Origin: Bacillus sp. SB49
GTDB lineage: Bacteria > Bacillota > Bacilli > Bacillales > Halobacillaceae
Length of the DNA stretch: 64,000 bases
Direction: 5' to 3'
Assembly (NCBI RefSeq): GCF_000469135.2
Contig: NZ_CP048117.1
Location: forward strand, 3,013,501 to 3,077,500
Shown: positions 8,632-16,857 of the stretch, in pieces
Layout of the letters: each line of letters opens with the position of its first letter
Position numbering within the stretch: the first letter of the stretch is position 1
Position numbers and translations under genes: made by a program
Notes under the pieces: generated by a model
The model's database searches: none
What the model saw: only the letters and a program-made list of their open reading frames with translations
What the model was told of the DNA's origin: nothing

Positions 8632-9831
8632 TTAAAACCCTAATAGTTGGAACACATATCCGCCGGCAACACCGATTATGACAATCAGCCAGGCCGGGAC
8701 TTTCCAGACGTTCAATAAAGCGAATAAGATGGCTGCGAGCGCGAAGTCCGACCCGTCCATAATGGAGCTTGTAAGGACTGGATCATAGAACGCCGCAAGC
8801 AGGATACCGACAACGCTCGCGTTCACGCCCATCAAAACGCCCTGGAAGGAAGCGCGTCTACGCAGTTCACTCAGGAACGGCAGTGCTCCGAACAACAGCA
8901 GGAACGACGGCAGGAAGATCGCGACCGTTGCGACGACCGCTCCCGATACGCCCTGCATCATCGTCCCCAAATAGCTGGAGAAGGTGAAGAGCGGTCCCGG
9001 AACAGCCTGAGCCATTCCATACCCGGCCAGGAATTCATCCGGAGACAGGAAGCCTGTCGGAACGAGTTCTCTTTCAATCATCGGCAGGACGACATGCCCG
9101 CCGCCGAAGACGAGCGATCCGACACGGAAGAACACGTCAAAGATGTGCAGCAGCGGATGTTGAAGCGCCTGGTTCAGAACCGGCAGGAAAATGAGAGCTG
9201 CTGCCAACACAGCAAGCGAGGCGATTCCGAACTTCTTTGAAATAGCAACATGGAACGGTTCGATATTCGATTCTGCTTTCTTTTGAAACAACACATAACC
9301 AAGGGCACCTGCTCCGATGATAATAGCAATCTGCACCCAGGCGGACGGGAACAGAAGCATGATCAATGCACCGGCAAGGGCGATGGCGATCCGGCTTTTA
9401 TCCGGAGTCAGCTTCCTGCCGAGGCCGATCAGTGCGTGGAGGACGACAGCTGCGGCGACGATTTTCAAACTGTGAATGAAGCCGGCATCTCCGAGGGAGA
9501 AGTTTTGATAAAGCAGTGCGAAGATAACGAGGACGAACACGGACGGCAGGGTGAATCCGAGAAAGGAGACGATCCCTCCCAATATCCCCCCGCGCAAGAT
9601 TCCGATGGACATCCCGACCTGACTGCTCGCAGGTCCCGGCAGGAACTGACAGAGCGCGATCAGATCGGCGTATGTCTTATCGGTCAGCCACTTTCGGCGG
9701 TCGATGTACTCGTCCTTGAAGTAGGCAAGATGGGCGACAGGTCCGCCGAAGGACGTGAGCCCGAGTTTCGTCGACACAATCAGGATTTCCAAAAGGATCT
9801 GGAACTTACTCTTTTGCTGCATGGAATTCAT
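8632..9831 (-). CDS. chrA: Chromate transporter ChrA (long-chain, CHR superfamily)
   Basis: ChrA exports chromate across the cytoplasmic membrane. The about 399-residue protein contains two tandem CHR domains: the first with FGGPVAHLAYFKDEYIDR and QFLPGPASSQVG, the second with FGGGHVVLP and YGMAQAVPGPLF. Around ten to twelve helices are present. The ATG at 9831 follows TTGGGGGAG; the longest frame begins at a TTG overlapping the upstream stop. It is directly downstream of a PadR regulator, an arrangement reported for Bacillus chromate operons. Confidence 0.94.
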   Translation of the reverse strand: MNSMQQKSKFQILLEILIVSTKLGLTSFGGPVAHLAYFKDEYIDRRKWLTDKTYADLIALCQFLPGPASSQVGMSIGILRGGILGGIVSFLGFTLPSVFVLVIFALLYQNFSLGDAGFIHSLKIVAAAVVLHALIGLGRKLTPDKSRIAIALAGALIMLLFPSAWVQIAIIIGAGALGYVLFQKKAESNIEPFHVAISKKFGIASLAVLAAALIFLPVLNQALQHPLLHIFDVFFRVGSLVFGGGHVVLPMIERELVPTGFLSPDEFLAGYGMAQAVPGPLFTFSSYLGTMMQGVSGAVVATVAIFLPSFLLLFGALPFLSELRRRASFQGVLMGVNASVVGILLAAFYDPVLTSSIMDGSDFALAAILFALLNVWKVPAWLIVIIGVAGGYVFQLLGF

Positions 9832-9846
9832 AGATGTCTCCCCCAA

Positions 9847-10146
9847 TCATTTGATCTCTTTGAACAGCTCGTACGCTTTTGCGCGGGCTTCTTCCAATAC
9901 CGTGTCCCCTTGTTCGGTACTCCGGTAGTATTTTCTTATTTTGCCGTTCACATTAACGTCTTCCCGTTTTAACAGACCGTCCTTCTCCATCGTGTGCAGG
10001 ATCGGATAGAGTGTACCGGCACTTATTTCATACCCGTGCTCGCGCAGCTCCTCCAGCATCCACGACCCGTAAATGGCCTCTTCCTTGGCGTGATGCAGGA
10101 TGTGTATGTGAATGAATCCGAGAAACAGCTTTCTTAATACGTCCAA
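9847..10146 (-). CDS. PadR family transcriptional regulator, first gene of the chrA operon
   Basis: A 99-residue PadR-type winged-helix repressor: YGSWMLEELREHGYEISAGTLYPILHTMEKDGLL is the recognition module (as residues 26-60), followed by the wing and a short dimerisation helix. It precedes chrA by 15 bp and probably controls the operon through the palindrome just upstream. By analogy with PadR-type ChrI proteins it may sense chromate, which is inference. Confidence 0.92.
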   Translation of the reverse strand: MDVLRKLFLGFIHIHILHHAKEEAIYGSWMLEELREHGYEISAGTLYPILHTMEKDGLLKREDVNVNGKIRKYYRSTEQGDTVLEEARAKAYELFKEIK

Positions 10147-10180
10147 ACTGTCTGCCTCCTTTTCTTATTATCGAATGACT

Positions 10181-10197
10181 ATATCGAAATTCGATAT
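10181..10197. promoter_or_regulatory. Palindrome ATATCGAA-A-TTCGATAT, candidate PadR operator
   Basis: A perfect 8-bp-arm inverted repeat lies 35 bp upstream of the padR start, with a further TCGAAT half-site at 10171. It is in the position expected for autoregulation. Confidence 0.7.
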
Positions 10198-10247
10198 TAT
10201 TGTAATAGATGGGCATAAGGGATGCAAGGCAAGGGGAGAAAATTTAC

Positions 10248-10297
10248 ACAGCCTTAACAAAGGAAGCCCTGAAGAACGCTTCCTTTGTTAAGGCTGT
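10248..10297 (-). terminator. Perfect 20-bp-arm hairpin, probably terminator of the gene at 10340-10750
   Basis: Both arms (10248-10267 and 10278-10297) are perfectly complementary over 20 bp around a 10-base loop. The minus-strand exit reads GTAAATTTT, so the U-tract is weak for so strong a stem. Confidence 0.65.
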
Positions 10298-10339
10298 TAG
10301 GGGAACTTTTCCGTTTGATTCCTCCGACCGCTTCCCTCG

Positions 10340-10750
10340 TCAGGCCAGTTTCCATGCTGGAATAAGCGAGTGGAATCGGAAGAAATAACTCATCGGGATG
10401 TGGATGGCCGTGTAGACAGCGAGTGTAAGTCCGTAAGCAAGAAGCCACTGCGGCACAGCTGCACCAAGAAAGACGTAAAGCAAAAGCATGCCTGCAGGAA
10501 ACGGCACCAATACGATCAACCACATCGGACTTCCCACGGCTTCCGTCAATGCACCCAGCGTGACGACCGAAAATCCGATGATCAAAGCCTGCCAAAACGG
10601 CAGCCCGTGGCTGAGCAGGAAACCGGCAATATAGTAAGAGCACCCGGTTAATGCGATGGCTAAAGTAAAATCAAAAAAATACTTCACGGTTTTCCCAACT
10701 CTCTTTCCATTAAAAAATAGTGCCCCATTTCTTTCAGGCAATAACACCAC
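10340..10750 (-). CDS. Hypothetical membrane protein (up to 136 residues)
   Basis: Four hydrophobic segments cover most of the protein, including ALIIGFSVVTLGALTEAVGS and WLIVLVPFPAGMLLLYVFLGA. The family is not recognised. The start is uncertain: tandem GTG codons at 10750 follow AAGG, but an internal GTG before KYFFDFT would also work, leaving about 116 residues. Confidence 0.65.
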   Translation of the reverse strand: MVLLPERNGALFFNGKRVGKTVKYFFDFTLAIALTGCSYYIAGFLLSHGLPFWQALIIGFSVVTLGALTEAVGSPMWLIVLVPFPAGMLLLYVFLGAAVPQWLLAYGLTLAVYTAIHIPMSYFFRFHSLIPAWKLA

Positions 10751-10756
10751 CTTGAC

Positions 10757-11152
10757 TTAAGAAAGATTCAACTGCCAGGAAACGCCGTGACGATCGTTGA
10801 CCCAGCCGTATTTCCTGCTGAATCCATGGTTGCCAAGCTCCATCAGCGCCTGGCCGCCCTCGACGAGCGCCCGGTACAGCCGGTCGATCTCCTCCTCTGA
10901 ATCACATTCCACAAATATGGAAGATGACGGGGTGAAGTGAAAGGCATGTTCAATCGGACTGTCGAAGCAGCGGAATTGCTGCCCTTTCAGAGAAAAGACG
11001 CCGGCCTTGACGCTTCCTTCCGGGGCCCCTTCATCCGATCCGAAATGGACGATGCTTTCTATTTCGGCATCTTCGAACAACAACGCATAAAAGGACATCG
11101 CTTCTTCTGCATCTCCGTTCTGAAACATTAAAAACGGGGTGACTTTATTCAC
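10757..11152 (-). CDS. VOC family protein of the PhnB/3-demethylubiquinone methyltransferase-like type
   Basis: A 131-residue PhnB-like protein: the N-terminal KVTPFLMFQNGDAEEAMSFY, the central GQQFRCFDSP strand and the C-terminal YGWVNDRHGVSWQL are diagnostic. Despite the old family name, enzymatic activity is usually unproven. It ends 7 bp before the next gene on the same strand. Confidence 0.9.
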   Translation of the reverse strand: MNKVTPFLMFQNGDAEEAMSFYALLFEDAEIESIVHFGSDEGAPEGSVKAGVFSLKGQQFRCFDSPIEHAFHFTPSSSIFVECDSEEEIDRLYRALVEGGQALMELGNHGFSRKYGWVNDRHGVSWQLNLS

Positions 11153-11270
11153 TATGAACCAACTCCCTTCCGACTCTACTCCTTAAATTCCACAAACCTG
11201 GAAGAATTCCTTCTCCTATAGATACATAGTCCATATATTGGTAAACTCAGAGAAGAAGGAGGTTGGTACT

Positions 11271-11432
11271 ATGAGTGTCCAGGAATGGATGCCGCTGATC
11301 ATTTGGTTCATCTATCTGGTGATCTTCGCTGCTGTAGTAACCGGAATCTTTGTCTTTATCAAGCTGTTGAAATCAAAGAGCTCTTCTGCACATCCGGTGG
11401 AGGAAGCCGGAACAAAAAGGGGAACCGATTAA
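11271..11432 (+). CDS. Small single-helix membrane protein (53 residues)
   Basis: It has one transmembrane segment (residues about 7-32) followed by a Lys/Ser-rich cytoplasmic tail. The ATG at 11271 follows AGAAGGAGG; an in-frame start at 11238 lacks such a site. Function unknown. Confidence 0.65.
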   Translation: MSVQEWMPLIIWFIYLVIFAAVVTGIFVFIKLLKSKSSSAHPVEEAGTKRGTD

Positions 11433-11520
11433 CCCCCGTCTGCCTCCTGCAAGCCTTATGGAGGAAGTAAGGATAAGAAAATGGAATAAAGATAGAATTA
11501 TTAAATCACAGGAGATAATC

Positions 11521-12309
11521 ATGCCAAAAACACTTCCAGAAAACGATGCACTACTCCCGGCAGCCATTGGTCTATTCTTCACGGCCATACTGCTGTTATC
11601 CTGCCGACTCTATCTCTACGGTGCAGGAATCCTTGTACTTTTGATTCTTCTTTATACTTTTTCACGCCGGCATCGTCCGGTACTGTCCCTGTTCATTGGA
11701 TTCCTGACAGGAACGGCCCTTTACCAAGCATCCAGTGACTTTCTTTTTGCTTTCTGGGACGTTACTAAGGAGTGGAAGGTCATTGGAAACCGGAGCTTCC
11801 TTCTGTTCATATTGGCCGGTTCCCTCCTGGCCATCCGCTTCTCCGGACAGAAGGCTTCGTTCTTTGCAAAAGCTCCCGACTGGAGAAAGCGGATCGTCAT
11901 GCCCAACCACACGGTTCCATTGCCGCTCTTTTTGACATTCGGCCTTATCGGATCGGTGTCTATATTCCTTCCCCTGCTGTTTACCGACGGAGCTTACCCC
12001 CGTTCCCTTTTGCTTTACGGGCTGGTATTTTCCCTGTTAAACGCATCTCTGGAGGAGTTTCTCTGGCGGGGCGTTCTGCTTGATTATCTTCAAAAGAATC
12101 TCTCGACAGTTCATGCCGTGATCATCACAAGTATCGGCTTCGGGCTGCTTCACGTCTCTATCGGCATCCCGCTCGTCTTCAGCCTGCTGTTTTCCTTCGG
12201 CGGCCTCTTTTATGCCTGGGTCGTTCTGAAAACGGACAGCATCTACCCCGCCGTCTTTTTTCACTTTCTCATTAATATGGGGATGGTCCTCAACGGATGG
12301 ATCTTTTAA
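11521..12309 (+). CDS. CPBP family intramembrane glutamic endopeptidase
   Basis: A polytopic Abi/CaaX-like protease of about 262 residues. The three signature elements are present: LEEFLWRGVLL (E-E-x3-R, near residue 177), FGLLHVSIG with the second active-site His, and HFLINMG near the C-terminus. Members cleave prenylated or membrane peptides, or confer self-immunity; the substrate here is unknown. The ATG at 11521 has CAGGAG eight bases upstream. Confidence 0.88.
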   Translation: MPKTLPENDALLPAAIGLFFTAILLLSCRLYLYGAGILVLLILLYTFSRRHRPVLSLFIGFLTGTALYQASSDFLFAFWDVTKEWKVIGNRSFLLFILAGSLLAIRFSGQKASFFAKAPDWRKRIVMPNHTVPLPLFLTFGLIGSVSIFLPLLFTDGAYPRSLLLYGLVFSLLNASLEEFLWRGVLLDYLQKNLSTVHAVIITSIGFGLLHVSIGIPLVFSLLFSFGGLFYAWVVLKTDSIYPAVFFHFLINMGMVLNGWIF

Positions 12310-12313
12310 TAGA

Positions 12314-12352
12314 AAAAAAGCCGGGAACTCTATAGGAGCTCCCCGCTTTTCC
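12314..12352. terminator. Bidirectional terminator between CPBP and DinB genes
   Basis: An imperfect stem AAAAAGC-GGG-CTC/GAG-CCC-GCTTTT has A- and T-rich flanks and lies between two convergent genes. Confidence 0.8.
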
Positions 12353-12811
12353 TTATTCTGCAGTCGTTGCTTTCAGTGCTTTGATCGTACCTGTATGTAC
12401 CCCTTCATGGTACAACGTGAAGTTCAGGATCTCTCCGACCGTCGGAAGGCCCAGGAAGGCTTTCGCCGCTTCGTCTTCCAACTGTCCGGCTAAGGCTTGT
12501 TCCAGTTTCTTCGGCTGTTCCTCCAATGCCTGCTTCAATTCTGTAAGCGTCGGAACGTCGCCCTGCCAGTCTGCCGGTTTCGTTCCCGGTGCGAACAGCT
12601 CCAAATAACGGGATGGTGTTTCCACCGGCTTGCCTCCGAATCGTTCTACGAGAGAATTTTGGACGACAAGGATGTGTCCGAGGTTCCAGCGGATCGTGTT
12701 GCTGAATCCTCCCGGCTGTTTGTCTGCCTGCTCTTCCGTAACGCCGTCCATTTCCTTCAGCGTCGCCTGCCTGACCATATTAATCTGTGTGAAAATCTGT
12801 TTTTCGTTCAT
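12353..12811 (-). CDS. DinB family protein
   Basis: A 152-residue four-helix-bundle protein of the DinB/YfiT superfamily. Putative metal ligands are His in NLGHILVVQ (about 47) and the paired His in LYHEGVHTG (about 135 and 139). Relatives are thiol transferases or metal-binding stress proteins; the activity here is unknown. The start follows GAAGGGAGTGG. Confidence 0.87.
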   Translation of the reverse strand: MNEKQIFTQINMVRQATLKEMDGVTEEQADKQPGGFSNTIRWNLGHILVVQNSLVERFGGKPVETPSRYLELFAPGTKPADWQGDVPTLTELKQALEEQPKKLEQALAGQLEDEAAKAFLGLPTVGEILNFTLYHEGVHTGTIKALKATTAE

Positions 12812-12895
12812 ATGAATCCACTCCCTTCTTTTCTCTTATTCTAGCTTGCCCGATTCCCTGCCTCAAACCATCCGTCTCGTGTTTCCCATTTTTAA

Positions 12896-12930
12896 GAAAA
12901 AAGACCCGCTATCAAATACGGATCGGGTCC
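12896..12930 (-). terminator. Terminator overlapping the 3' end of the esterase gene
   Basis: The stem GGACCCG/CGGGTCT on the minus strand is followed by six T residues. The 5' arm lies within the last codons of the esterase gene. Confidence 0.7.
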
Positions 12931-13877
12931 ATGTGGAGAACGGTCTGCAGAACCTCTGTCATTTCCTCAAGCGCCTCTCTCGCTCGATCGACCCTGCCGA
13001 TCATATTAATAAAGCTGTGCACGAGGTCATCATAATGAAGGTGACGCACCACACCTCCCGCTTCTTTCAGACGCTCCGCATAGGAAAAACCTTCATCCCG
13101 GAGCGGATCGTAAGCTGCCGTTACGAGTAAAAGCGGTGGAAGACCGGTCACATCCAACGCCCGAAGCGGGGAGACGAAGACCTCCCCGCCGTCTTCCTCC
13201 TCTTTCAAATAATGTCCGAAAAACCATTCCATTTTTTCCTTCGTCAAATTGTACGCATAACCGGCTTGGTAAGAAGAGGTGTCGAACCGGTAGTCGAGGA
13301 CGGGAGTGATCAGAAATTGGTAAGTGATTTCTATATCCGCTCTGTCTTTAAAGTAAAGGGAAACAGCGGCTGCGAGGTTTCCACCGGAGCTTTCACCTCC
13401 TACGGCAATTCTTTCCGGATCGACATGCCATCGCGATGCCTCCGCCGTCATCCATTCTACGCCGTCCACGGCATCATGGAAGGCCGCAGGATAGGGATGC
13501 TCTGGAGCGAGACGGTAACCGACCGAAACAACCACCACCTGAGCCCGGCTGGAAAGATAACGGCACACATTGTCCGCGCTGTCGATATCCCCGAACACCC
13601 AGCCTCCTCCATGGAAATATACAAGGGCGGGGTGGGGACCTTCGTTCTCGGGTGTATAAATTCGGACAGGGATCTCGTTCCCGGATCGGTTTACAAACGA
13701 CGTTTCTTCCACCGATGCACCGACCACCGGAAGTGCGGTAAAAAACTCACGAGCAACTTGGTAGTACTCTCTGGACTCCCCCGGACTCAGGCGATCAAGG
13801 GACGGATGTTCCAGTTCTTTCATCCGTGCCCCGATGCTATTCAACAGGTCCAACACCTGCGGATCGACTGGTTTCAT
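12912..13877 (-). CDS. Alpha/beta hydrolase, hormone-sensitive-lipase (acetyl esterase) family
   Basis: A 321-residue esterase of the HSL/Aes family. The oxyanion motif HGGGWVFGD is near residue 89, the nucleophile elbow GESSGG near 163, the acid in YDPLRDEG near 262, and the catalytic His in DDLVHSF near 292. It overlaps the upstream acetyltransferase gene by four bases (ATGA), so it is translationally coupled and shares its Fur box. The context suggests an iron-linked role such as siderophore ester processing, which is inference; a general carboxylesterase is the alternative. Confidence 0.9.
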   Translation of the reverse strand: MKPVDPQVLDLLNSIGARMKELEHPSLDRLSPGESREYYQVAREFFTALPVVGASVEETSFVNRSGNEIPVRIYTPENEGPHPALVYFHGGGWVFGDIDSADNVCRYLSSRAQVVVVSVGYRLAPEHPYPAAFHDAVDGVEWMTAEASRWHVDPERIAVGGESSGGNLAAAVSLYFKDRADIEITYQFLITPVLDYRFDTSSYQAGYAYNLTKEKMEWFFGHYLKEEEDGGEVFVSPLRALDVTGLPPLLLVTAAYDPLRDEGFSYAERLKEAGGVVRHLHYDDLVHSFINMIGRVDRAREALEEMTEVLQTVLHMDPIRI

Positions 13878-14494
13878 GATAGAATCCCCCCTGCCTTGGA
13901 TGTCATCCTCTGCATCGGTTCCACGACGACTTGATGATCGGCCAACGACTTTTCAAACGCCGCTTTCTCCCCTTGAATCAGCGTCGCTTCCTTCCCTGGA
14001 AGGTCGATATGTCCAAGCACCTCGCCGCCGATCTGCTTCAGAATCGGCAGGATGATCCGGTTTCTTCGGTCCGGCTCCCCGATGATTCGATGCGCATCAT
14101 ACGTGTCGAAAAGAAAGTAAATCATCGCTCTGATCAGGCCGAGACCGTCTGCTTTGTTCAACAGCGGCCGGGGCCCGATCAGCAGATGCATTCCCAAGTC
14201 CTTTTCCTGATGATCATAATACTCACGGATCGGATCTTTCCTGATATCATAAGCAATGACATACGTGACCGGCTCCCCGTTGCAGGTGCCGATGTAGCAA
14301 TCCTTATGTTCTGCTTTCAGGGAATTCTCTACCCATTCCGTCAATTTCTCTTTCGAAACGTCGAGCTTCCAGAACGGTGCAATATGCTTTTGATGCATCC
14401 ATGTATGTAAAAGGTCTGCGTCCCCGATTTCAAGCGGTCGGAACGCAAAACGGCGGCTCTTATCTTCTTCTACTATCCTGAATTCTGTCTTCAT
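13874..14494 (-). CDS. GNAT acetyltransferase of the siderophore-biosynthesis (IucB/RhbD-like) type
   Basis: A 206-residue protein matching the Acetyltransf_8 branch of GNAT enzymes, which acetylate N-hydroxylated diamines in hydroxamate siderophore assembly: FRPLEIGDADLLHTWMHQKHIAPFW at the N-terminus, LGMHLLIGPRPLLNKADGL in the acetyl-CoA site, and EPDRRNRIILPILKQIGGE. The ATG at 14494 follows GATAGGGGGATAAG; the longer TTG-initiated frame would run through the Fur box. No siderophore synthetase lies nearby, so the gene is an orphan. Some homologues modify aminoglycosides or lysine instead. Confidence 0.86.
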   Translation of the reverse strand: MKTEFRIVEEDKSRRFAFRPLEIGDADLLHTWMHQKHIAPFWKLDVSKEKLTEWVENSLKAEHKDCYIGTCNGEPVTYVIAYDIRKDPIREYYDHQEKDLGMHLLIGPRPLLNKADGLGLIRAMIYFLFDTYDAHRIIGEPDRRNRIILPILKQIGGEVLGHIDLPGKEATLIQGEKAAFEKSLADHQVVVEPMQRMTSKAGGILS

Positions 14495-14512
14495 ACTTAT
14501 CCCCCTATCAAT

Positions 14513-14527
14513 TGATAACAATTATCA
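14513..14527. promoter_or_regulatory. Fur box upstream of the acetyltransferase-esterase operon
   Basis: TGATAACAATTATCA matches the Bacillus 7-1-7 Fur consensus TGATAATNATTATCA at 14 of 15 positions. A further ATTATCA extends it to 14533. It lies 19 bp before the start codon. Confidence 0.85.
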
Positions 14528-14575
14528 TTATCATTTACATCAAATTATAGAAGAGATGAGGAAAAAAGACAACGG

Positions 14576-14606
14576 GAAAAAAGCTCGACCCAGATGGATC
14601 GAGCTT
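14576..14606 (-). terminator. Terminator after the gene at 14612-15049
   Basis: The stem AAGCTCGA/TCGAGCTT is followed on the minus strand by a T-tract. Confidence 0.8.
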
Positions 14607-14611
14607 CCCTT

Positions 14612-15049
14612 TCATCCCACTATATCTTTAATCGTATTCCAATTCTGCACCAGTGCCAGGGCGGAGAAAAGGACATAAAAGCCGCTGAAGAACAGCACCT
14701 TCCTGAGCGGCTCTCCTTTTCGTACGTCAGCTCCGACGAAGAAAAGGGTCGTAAGAATGGTGGTAAAGAATATCCAGTACTGGCTCTGCTGCCGGTTCAC
14801 CAGATCGAGGAGGTAATCCACTTTCCACTCCTGTTCGTCGTTCGGCATAAAGGTAAGCTGCTCTTCCTCTACCCCGATCGAATTATTTTTCTGCAGAAGG
14901 ACCTCTGCCTCGTTTTTCTCCACGATTTCATACCCTTGCGGGGCATAGTGGAAGGTATAGGCGAAGATATACGATATACCAAGAGCAACCAGAAGAAGTA
15001 CAGCCCGCATCAGGATCCGCCTGACTTTCCCTGCTGTTTCTTCCTTCAT
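14612..15049 (-). CDS. Hypothetical membrane protein (145 residues)
   Basis: It has an N-terminal helix (about 13-32), an extracytoplasmic stretch of about 55 residues, and two further helices (about 92-106 and 117-134). No family recognised. The start follows GGGGGGGAGCAGG. Confidence 0.75.
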   Translation of the reverse strand: MKEETAGKVRRILMRAVLLLVALGISYIFAYTFHYAPQGYEIVEKNEAEVLLQKNNSIGVEEEQLTFMPNDEQEWKVDYLLDLVNRQQSQYWIFFTTILTTLFFVGADVRKGEPLRKVLFFSGFYVLFSALALVQNWNTIKDIVG

Positions 15050-15105
15050 CCTGCTCCCCCCCTATTCAAACAGTCCAGTTAGTAGGATACGTAGATACAG
15101 AGCCC

Positions 15106-16110
15106 TTATTGGTAATACGCATGAACCAAGTCATCCATGACGACGTTGGTACGAAGGGCCGTCTTTCCTGTACTCGGACAGCTCCCTTCCCCAAGCAGTT
15201 CCGCTGTGATCGAACGGATGTGGGGTTCCTGAATATGCTTCGGATGCTCGATGGAAAAGGACTCTTCTCCGGATTCGGTCAAAAGGACGACCGGTTCCTC
15301 ATCGAACGTGGAGAAACGGATTTCTCCCTCTGTACCGACAATGCGGTTCTCATCTTTATTTGTATAAGAAGAGAAGTTCCATATGCCCGTACCGAACGCA
15401 CCGGACGGGAAGGAGAAGGCTGCATTCACCGTGTCCTCCGCCGGATAGGAATCAGCGAGATTATCCGCCGCTCCTTTCACCTTTGTCAAAGGTCCAAGCA
15501 GATAGTCGAAGAGATCGAGCGTATGGGAGCCGACATCATAGAACAGGCCCGCCCCGCTTTCTTCCGGCAGAACACGCCAAGGCCATGCTCCGTTTTCGTC
15601 TTTCTTCATCAGGCGCTGCGTCTGCTGGATCGATGCGAAGCGGACGTCTCCGATCGCCCCGGATTCGATCAACTCCTTCACTTTCAAGAACCGCGGCAGC
15701 GACCTCCGGTAGTAAGCGACAAAAAGCGGGACATCATGCTTCTCACAAGCGGCTACCATTTCTTCACATTCCTTGGTATCCATCGCCATCGGCTTCTCTA
15801 CATACACAGGTTTACCCGCTTCTGCTGCCATGATGGTATAGGCTTTATGGGAGGAGGGCGGGGTCGCGATATAGACCGCATTCACTTCCGGGTCGTGAAT
15901 CAAATCCTCTGCTTTGTCGTACCATTTCGGCACGCCGTGGCGCTCTGCATAGTCCTTCGCCTTCGAACCGTTTCGTCTCATCACCGCGACAAGAGAGCTG
16001 TTCTCCACCCGCTGAAACGCGGGACCGCTTTTCACTTCCGTCACATCGCCGCAACCGATGATCCCCCACCGGACTACATCCTTTATGTACGCACGTTTTT
16101 TATCAGACAT
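15106..16110 (-). CDS. Gfo/Idh/MocA family NAD(P)-dependent oxidoreductase
   Basis: A 334-residue sugar or inositol-type dehydrogenase. The Rossmann motif GIIGCGDVTEVKSGPAF opens the protein, EKPMA follows near residue 95 (the lysine used in catalysis), and the C-terminal alpha/beta dimerisation domain contains DVGSHTLDLFDYLLG. The substrate is not deducible and no pathway genes are adjacent. The ATG at 16110 follows GGAAGGTGAC; the extended frame is unsupported. Confidence 0.92.
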   Translation of the reverse strand: MSDKKRAYIKDVVRWGIIGCGDVTEVKSGPAFQRVENSSLVAVMRRNGSKAKDYAERHGVPKWYDKAEDLIHDPEVNAVYIATPPSSHKAYTIMAAEAGKPVYVEKPMAMDTKECEEMVAACEKHDVPLFVAYYRRSLPRFLKVKELIESGAIGDVRFASIQQTQRLMKKDENGAWPWRVLPEESGAGLFYDVGSHTLDLFDYLLGPLTKVKGAADNLADSYPAEDTVNAAFSFPSGAFGTGIWNFSSYTNKDENRIVGTEGEIRFSTFDEEPVVLLTESGEESFSIEHPKHIQEPHIRSITAELLGEGSCPSTGKTALRTNVVMDDLVHAYYQ

Positions 16111-16248
16111 CTTTGTCACCTTCCTATACTGGAATCTACCCTCTACCAATTATTTCAAATCCGGAAGTTTTCTACAACTCTCTCCGCTTTTTTCACAAGA
16201 TTTCAGGAATAATAGATACATATAGGAAAGAAGCGTGCCTGCCTTTCT

Positions 16249-16857
16249 TTAATCCAACCGCTTCTTCATCAAATCCGCAATGGCGAGCTCGTTTTCCCGG
16301 CCGGACTGTTCAAGCTTTCGTACGACCCGCTCCCGGCAATCTTTCGAATGATTCTGGCTCAGTTTGGCTTTTCCTTCGATTCTATCTATCAGGATTCGAA
16401 AAGGGACAATGCCTTTCCTCATACCTTTGACAAATGCCGGATCTAATTCATTTAAACCGTAGCCGCTACCCGGTGCTTCGTAGGTAGTGACTAAATCATG
16501 AAGCGAGGCGAGTATCTGCTTCTCATCTTCTACTATTTCAAGCCTTCCGTAGACGTGAACGGCAACGTAATTCCAGGTCGGAACCGCTCGATTCGTTTCG
16601 TACCAGTCGGAAGATATGTAACAGTGAGGCCCTTGGAATACAGCCATCACCTGCTTTCCCTCCGCCTCTTTCCACTGGTCGTTCGGGAGGGCGAAATGGC
16701 CGTACAGTGCTTCTTCTTCTCTATTAATCTGCAGTGGAAGATGAGTAGCACACACTTCCCTTTCCCCCATAGAAACGAGGAGGGCGAACCCGTTATTTTC
16801 GATGACCTCAAGAGCAGCGGACTGTTCCATCTGGAAATGCTTCGGTATGTACATCAT
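16249..16857 (-). CDS. paiB: PaiB family FMN-binding negative transcriptional regulator
   Basis: A 202-residue split-barrel FMN-binding protein of the PaiB family: the N-terminal YIPKHF, the SDWYETNRAVPTWNYVAVHVYG motif near residue 85, and the C-terminal KLSQNHSKDCRERVV helix. In B. subtilis the pai genes reduce sporulation and degradative-enzyme expression. It overlaps paiA by four bases, so the two are translationally coupled. Confidence 0.93.
   Translation of the reverse strand: MMYIPKHFQMEQSAALEVIENNGFALLVSMGEREVCATHLPLQINREEEALYGHFALPNDQWKEAEGKQVMAVFQGPHCYISSDWYETNRAVPTWNYVAVHVYGRLEIVEDEKQILASLHDLVTTYEAPGSGYGLNELDPAFVKGMRKGIVPFRILIDRIEGKAKLSQNHSKDCRERVVRKLEQSGRENELAIADLMKKRLD

Noticed and set aside
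9250-9972. Plus-strand frame of 240 residues opposite chrA
   Set aside because: Antisense to a clear chromate transporter; composition is a mirror of the chrA codons and no start signal is present.
15109-16212. Plus-strand frame of 367 residues opposite the Gfo/Idh/MocA gene
   Set aside because: Antisense shadow; the minus-strand product has a Rossmann motif and a catalytic lysine, the plus-strand product has neither.
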